Shown one piece after another: positions 6,175 to 9,176 of a stretch of DNA of 9,176 nucleotides. Under the pieces are notes generated by a model that did not search any database, had not been told where the DNA came from, and saw nothing but the letters and a program-made list of their open reading frames with translations. How positions within the stretch are numbered: position 1 is the stretch's first letter; every line of letters starts with the position of its first letter. Made by a program: the position numbers and the translations under genes. Source of the DNA: Clostridia bacterium (GTDB lineage: Bacteria > Bacillota > Clostridia > Oscillospirales > CAG-272); NCBI GenBank assembly GCA_017960705.1, contig JAGCYR010000050.1, forward strand, positions 1 to 9,176, written 5' to 3'.

Positions 6175-6226
6175 TATAATGGATTCATATGAACGGGCGT
6201 GCGAGCCCGGGCGAGGGGGTGCGAAC

Positions 6227-7750
6227 TTGATAACGGTTCTTTTGCGCAAGCTGCGCGAATCGCTGATCTCGGTCACCCCCGTCGCGCTTCTCGTCCTGAT
6301 TTTGTCGCTTACCCCCGTCGTTTCGCTCTCGTTTACGGAGGTGACGGCGTTCCTCGTCTCCGCCGCCGTGATGGTCGCGGGGATCGGGCTGTTCGGGATG
6401 GGCGCCGAGATGGCGATGTCCCCGATGGGCGAGCGGATCGGCTCGGGGCTGACGCGCTCGCGCAACCTGCCGCTTCTGCTCTCCGCCGCCTTCGTCATGG
6501 GGCTCTGCATCACGGTCGCGGAACCCGATCTTTCGGTTCTGGCTGCGCAGGTCAGCGAGGTGGTCTCGGAAAAACTGTTGGTCTTCACGGTCGGGATCGG
6601 CGTCGGGATCTTCCTTTTGCTCTCGGTCCTCCGGATGATCTTCCGCGTCAATCTGTCGAATCTGCTGTTCTACTCCTACCTCGCGCTCTTTATGCTGACT
6701 TCGCTGGTCCTGGTCTATGGGAACTCCGATTACCTCGCGCTCGCCTTCGACGCGGGTGGGGTCACGACCGGACCCGTCACCGTTCCGTTCCTGATGGCGC
6801 TCGGCGTCGGGATCGCCGGGACGCTCGGCGGCAAACACTCGAGCGAAAACAGCTTCGGGATGATCGCCCTCAGTTCGGTCGGTCCGATGATCGTGGTCGC
6901 CGCGCTCGGGATCGGGGCGAAGGGGGAGTTCACCTACACGCTCCCCGACTACTCGATGGAGAGCAAGCTCGGTTCCGGGATCTTCCGCGTTCTTCTTTCG
7001 ACCGCGCGCGACGTGGGGATCGCCGTCGTTTTGATCGTTCTGTTCTTCTTCATCCTCGACCGGATCTTTCTCAGGCTCCCGAAAAAGACCCTGATCCGTA
7101 TCGGGGTCGGGATCGCGTACACCTTCGCCGGACTGGTCCTCTTTCTCTCCGCGGCGACCGTGGGCTTTATGCCGATCGGATTCGCGCTCGGTCGCGGGAT
7201 GGCGGAGAGCCCCGCTCTGCTCCTCGGATTCTCGTTTTTACTCGGTGCGGTGGTCGTGCTCGCCGAGCCGGCGGTGCTGGTTCTGAACCGTCAGGTCGAG
7301 GGGGTCACGGGCGGCACGGTCGAAAAACGCTCCATGATGATCGCCCTCTCCTGCGGCGTCGGGCTCTCGATCGGGCTCTCGATGCTCCGGATCTGGCTCG
7401 GCTTCAGCATCCTGTGCTACCTCATCCCGGGCTACCTCCTCTCGCTCGGGCTGTCGTTCTTCGTTCCCAAACTCTATACCGCGATCGCCTTTGACTCGGG
7501 CGGGGTCGCGTCGGGTCCCCTGACCTCGACCTTCATCCTGCCGTTTGCGATCGGGGCTTGCACCGTGCTTCAGGGAGAGGGGAATATCCTCTCCGACGCC
7601 TTCGGGATCGTCGCGATGGTCGCCATGACCCCGCTCATCACCATCCAGCTGCTCGGCTTCCGCGCCATCATGGCGGGGAAACTGCGCGACCGGAGCTCGA
7701 TGCGCCGGATCCTCGACGCCGACGACGAAGTGATCATCCGCTTCACGTAA
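6227..7750 (+). CDS. DUF1538 family multi-pass membrane protein, putative PII-regulated transporter
   Basis: A 507-residue, highly hydrophobic protein with two homologous halves. I chose the TTG at 6227 because GAGGGGG (6213-6219) is 7 bases before it; an ATG at 6179 coincides with the predicted transcription start and is unlikely. The halves repeat three blocks with a spacing near 248: VAEPDLSVLAAQVSEV (97-112) with LAEPAVLVLNRQVEGV (345-360); AFDAGGVTTGPVTVPF (173-188) with AFDSGGVASGPLTSTF (421-436); and SFGMIALSSVGPMI (209-222) with AFGIVAMVAMTPLI (458-471). The conserved FDxGGVxxGPxT loops, once per half, are the obvious candidates for a substrate path, as in two-fold transporters. I know the family as DUF1538, without a firmly established substrate. 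Two PII-like genes follow at once (first start 10 bases after this stop), which suggests nucleotide-sensing control of transport. Confidence 0.87.
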   Translation: MITVLLRKLRESLISVTPVALLVLILSLTPVVSLSFTEVTAFLVSAAVMVAGIGLFGMGAEMAMSPMGERIGSGLTRSRNLPLLLSAAFVMGLCITVAEPDLSVLAAQVSEVVSEKLLVFTVGIGVGIFLLLSVLRMIFRVNLSNLLFYSYLALFMLTSLVLVYGNSDYLALAFDAGGVTTGPVTVPFLMALGVGIAGTLGGKHSSENSFGMIALSSVGPMIVVAALGIGAKGEFTYTLPDYSMESKLGSGIFRVLLSTARDVGIAVVLIVLFFFILDRIFLRLPKKTLIRIGVGIAYTFAGLVLFLSAATVGFMPIGFALGRGMAESPALLLGFSFLLGAVVVLAEPAVLVLNRQVEGVTGGTVEKRSMMIALSCGVGLSIGLSMLRIWLGFSILCYLIPGYLLSLGLSFFVPKLYTAIAFDSGGVASGPLTSTFILPFAIGACTVLQGEGNILSDAFGIVAMVAMTPLITIQLLGFRAIMAGKLRDRSSMRRILDADDEVIIRFT

Positions 7751-7760
7751 GGAGGTTGCC

Positions 7761-8213
7761 GTGAACGAACAGGACGCAAAGCGGCGGCGTTCCGAACGCC
7801 CCGTAAAGAAAAAGAAGGACGCCGCTCTGACGGCGCCGAAAAAGCTGAAACTGCTCTTTACCGTCGTCGACCGCAAGAAAGCCGAGCTCTACGCCGATCT
7901 GCTCTCCGAATACAGCGTCAACCTGCAGATCGTGCTGGCGGGCGAGGGGACGGCGAAAACCGAGACCCTGCGCCTCCTCGGTCTTGACGATACCGAACGC
8001 GCGATGATCGTCAGCGTCATCCGCGACGATAAGGCGCCCGCGATCTTCGAGATGCTCGGGGAGAAGTTCGAGAGCGTGCGCGGCGGGAAGGGGATCGCGT
8101 GGTCGGTCCCGATGACGAGCGCCGTCGGGGTCGCGATCTATCAGTTCTTGTCCGACTACCGCGAGGGTCAGTTGCCCCCGCAGGGACAAACGAAAGGGGG
8201 AAACGGAAAATGA
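7761..8213 (+). CDS. PII-like (GlnB-superfamily) protein, first of two
   Basis: A 150-residue soluble protein with a GTG start and GGAGGT 4-10 bases upstream, directly after the DUF1538 stop. Residues 1-28 are a basic, Lys/Arg-rich and probably disordered tail. Residues 29-123 fit a PII-like ferredoxin fold: strand LKLLFTVV (29-36), helix AELYADLLSEY, strand VNLQIVLAGEG, a middle segment LRLLGLDDTERAMIVSVI, helix, then GGKGIAWSVPM (108-118), which matches the nucleotide-binding strand near the C-terminus of PII proteins. The T-loop is not of GlnB/GlnK type and lacks the uridylylated tyrosine context. The tail after 135 is polar. Judging from family and position, it probably binds a nucleotide or other effector and acts on the membrane protein next to it. 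It is not a canonical GlnB. Confidence 0.75.
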   Translation: MNEQDAKRRRSERPVKKKKDAALTAPKKLKLLFTVVDRKKAELYADLLSEYSVNLQIVLAGEGTAKTETLRLLGLDDTERAMIVSVIRDDKAPAIFEMLGEKFESVRGGKGIAWSVPMTSAVGVAIYQFLSDYREGQLPPQGQTKGGNGK

Positions 8214-8581
8214 CCTTTTCGCACGAGTGTATCGTCTGCATCGTGAATACCGGATTCTCTGACGCCGTGATGGACGCGGCGCGCGAGTTCGGGGCGCGGG
8301 GCGGCACGGTGATCCACGGGCGCGGAACGGTGAGCCGGGAGGCGGAGCGCTTCTTCGGCATCACGATCCAGCCCGACAAGGAACTGGTCCTGATCCTCGT
8401 TCCCCGCGACCTTACCGACAAGATCCTGCACGCCCTTTACCGCGCCGTCGGGCTGAAAACCCCCGGTCAGGGCATCGCGTTTTCGCTACCCGTGGATCAG
8501 GTCGTCGGACTTTCCACCTTCTCGGCGGAGGAGAACGGAGAGCAGAAAGACGCCGCCGGATCGACCGAACCAAACGATTAA
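8210..8581 (+). CDS. PII-like (GlnB-superfamily) protein, second of two
   Basis: A 123-residue protein. The ATG at 8210 overlaps the stop of the previous gene as ATGA, with a purine-rich ribosome binding region before it, so the two are probably made in a fixed ratio. It reads as a compact PII-like domain: strand HECIVCIVN (5-13), helix SDAVMDAAREFGARGG, then TVIHGRGT (33-40), a short loop SREAERFFG, strand ITIQPDKELVLILVP (51-65), helix, and TPGQGIAFSLPVDQVVG (84-100), which resembles the C-terminal nucleotide-binding segment. The GRGT and GQGIAF blocks are the features that place it in the superfamily. Compared with GlnK, the T-loop region is short and has no tyrosine. It is clearly different from the gene before it, sharing mainly the GxGIAxSxP segment, so the two are old paralogues. 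The acidic tail (107-123) is probably disordered. Confidence 0.83.
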   Translation: MTFSHECIVCIVNTGFSDAVMDAAREFGARGGTVIHGRGTVSREAERFFGITIQPDKELVLILVPRDLTDKILHALYRAVGLKTPGQGIAFSLPVDQVVGLSTFSAEENGEQKDAAGSTEPND

Positions 8582-8609
8582 ATAGACTGCAACATAAAGG
8601 AGAATCACC

Positions 8610-9161
8610 ATGTACTACCGCTTGAAAGTGGCGGGTATCGAACGCGACCTGCCCATCTGCCCCCTGAACGACAAGCTCTCGATCGGCGCTTTCGTGATGT
8701 TCGGCGACGTCGAACTGACCGAGAAGTGCGCCGCGGCGCTGGTCAAGATCGCGCCCGAGCACGACGCGATCATCACCGCCGAATCGAAGGGCATCCCGCT
8801 GGTCTACGAAATGACCCGACTGCTCGGGCGCAACCGTTACGTCCTCGCCCGCAAGATGCCGAAGCTCTATATGCGGGACGTCAAGAAGTTCGAGGTCAAG
8901 TCCATCACCACCGCCGCGCAGCAGACCCTCTACCTCGACGGGTACGACGTCGAATGGATGAGGGGGAAGAAGATCCTGATCGTCGACGACGTCATCAGCA
9001 CCGGCGCCTCGCTTGCCGCGCTCGAACACCTCGTCACCGAGTCGGGCGGGATCATCGCCGGCAAAATGGCGGTGCTCGCCGAGGGCGACGCGATCGAGCG
9101 GAAAGACATCACGGTACTCGGCAAACTCCCGCTCTTTACCCCCGACGGCAAAGAGATCTGA
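8610..9161 (+). CDS. Type I phosphoribosyltransferase (adenine phosphoribosyltransferase-like)
   Basis: A 183-residue cytoplasmic enzyme of the PRPP-dependent phosphoribosyltransferase family. The ATG has AAAGGAGAA (8597-8605) just upstream. The PRPP-binding signature ILIVDDVISTGASL is at 122-135, with the two acidic residues D126 and D127 that contact the ribose and metal. Upstream, TAESKGIPLVYEM (57-69) and RKMPKLYM (81-88) resemble the corresponding regions of adenine and xanthine phosphoribosyltransferases, and the length fits that group. The likely reaction joins a purine base to PRPP in salvage, but the base cannot be fixed from sequence alone, so no symbol is given. It lies 28 bases after the second PII-like gene with no terminator between, so it is probably in the same transcript. 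Whether it has any functional link to the PII-like proteins is unknown. Confidence 0.85.
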   Translation: MYYRLKVAGIERDLPICPLNDKLSIGAFVMFGDVELTEKCAAALVKIAPEHDAIITAESKGIPLVYEMTRLLGRNRYVLARKMPKLYMRDVKKFEVKSITTAAQQTLYLDGYDVEWMRGKKILIVDDVISTGASLAALEHLVTESGGIIAGKMAVLAEGDAIERKDITVLGKLPLFTPDGKEI

Positions 9162-9165
9162 TCCG

Positions 9166-9176
9166 ATGGCGGACGC
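9166..9176 (+). CDS. Possible start of a further gene in the operon (11 bases only)
   Basis: An ATG lies 4 bases after the phosphoribosyltransferase stop, as is common within operons, and would begin Met-Ala-Asp. There is no clear ribosome binding site and too little sequence to identify a product. Confidence 0.25.

Noticed and set aside
6083..6226. Upstream extension of the DUF1538 protein
   Set aside because: It would cross the promoter at 6146-6174, has no ribosome binding site, and reads as basic sequence not expected in the family.
6199..7494. Plus-strand open frame of 431 codons overlapping the DUF1538 gene
   Set aside because: Arg-rich out-of-frame shadow, while the DUF1538 frame shows membrane segments and an internal repeat.
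8099..8209. Upstream GTG start for the second PII-like gene
   Set aside because: It lies inside the first PII-like gene in another frame, and the added residues are Arg-rich noise. The ATG at 8210 with ATGA overlap gives a normal domain boundary.
1..9176. tRNA, rRNA, CRISPR array, transposase or insertion sequence
   Set aside because: No cloverleaf-like segment, no ribosomal RNA blocks, no regularly spaced direct repeats and no transposase motifs were found on reading both strands, and the junction near 285 shows no terminal inverted repeat.

Overview
The window looks like a chromosomal segment of an uncultured, fairly GC-rich Clostridia-type Firmicute. The evidence is a split capsule-type tyrosine kinase and adaptor pair of the Gram-positive layout, a PcrA helicase with a C-terminal Tudor-like domain, a tetrahydrofolate (THF) riboswitch in front of an ECF folate S component, strong AAGGAGG ribosome binding sites, TTG and GTG starts, and four near-consensus sigma-A promoters with 17-base spacers. 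The assignment is inferred from gene content only.

Layout. Bases 1 to about 285 (+) are a fragment of a surface protein with about 51% GC, clearly lower than the rest. It meets, at an abrupt junction, a folate locus on the minus strand. In transcription order this locus has a promoter (1697-1725), a THF riboswitch (about 1579-1686), a hairpin that can hide the ribosome binding site (1527-1563), and a reading frame (1518 down to 820) that fuses a FolT-like membrane S component to the start of folylpolyglutamate synthase (FolC). That frame stops at a TAG exactly where the P-loop lysine of FolC should be. Recognisable FolC sequence continues in the same frame to about 285, where it is cut off by the junction. 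So the FolC half is interrupted twice, by a stop and by a truncation; one or both could be sequence or assembly error.

From 1857 a divergent plus-strand promoter drives a two-gene unit: a Wzz/YveK-type polysaccharide co-polymerase (TTG start at 1999) and its partner BY-kinase (2807-3514). It ends in a strong hairpin and then a 17-base perfect inverted repeat that also ends the convergent pcrA-type helicase gene (6004 down to 3587). No glycosyltransferases or phosphatase accompany the kinase pair in this window.

From 6146 another divergent promoter drives a tightly packed unit: a DUF1538 family membrane protein with two homologous halves (TTG start at 6227), two different small PII-like (GlnB-superfamily) proteins, the second overlapping the first by ATGA, and then a type I phosphoribosyltransferase. 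A further ATG at 9166 may begin the next gene. The membrane protein followed by two PII-like proteins resembles the logic of AmtB-GlnK, a channel gated by a nucleotide-sensing PII protein, but with an unrelated membrane partner. It is the best candidate here for a poorly described system.

No tRNA, rRNA, CRISPR array or insertion sequence was seen.
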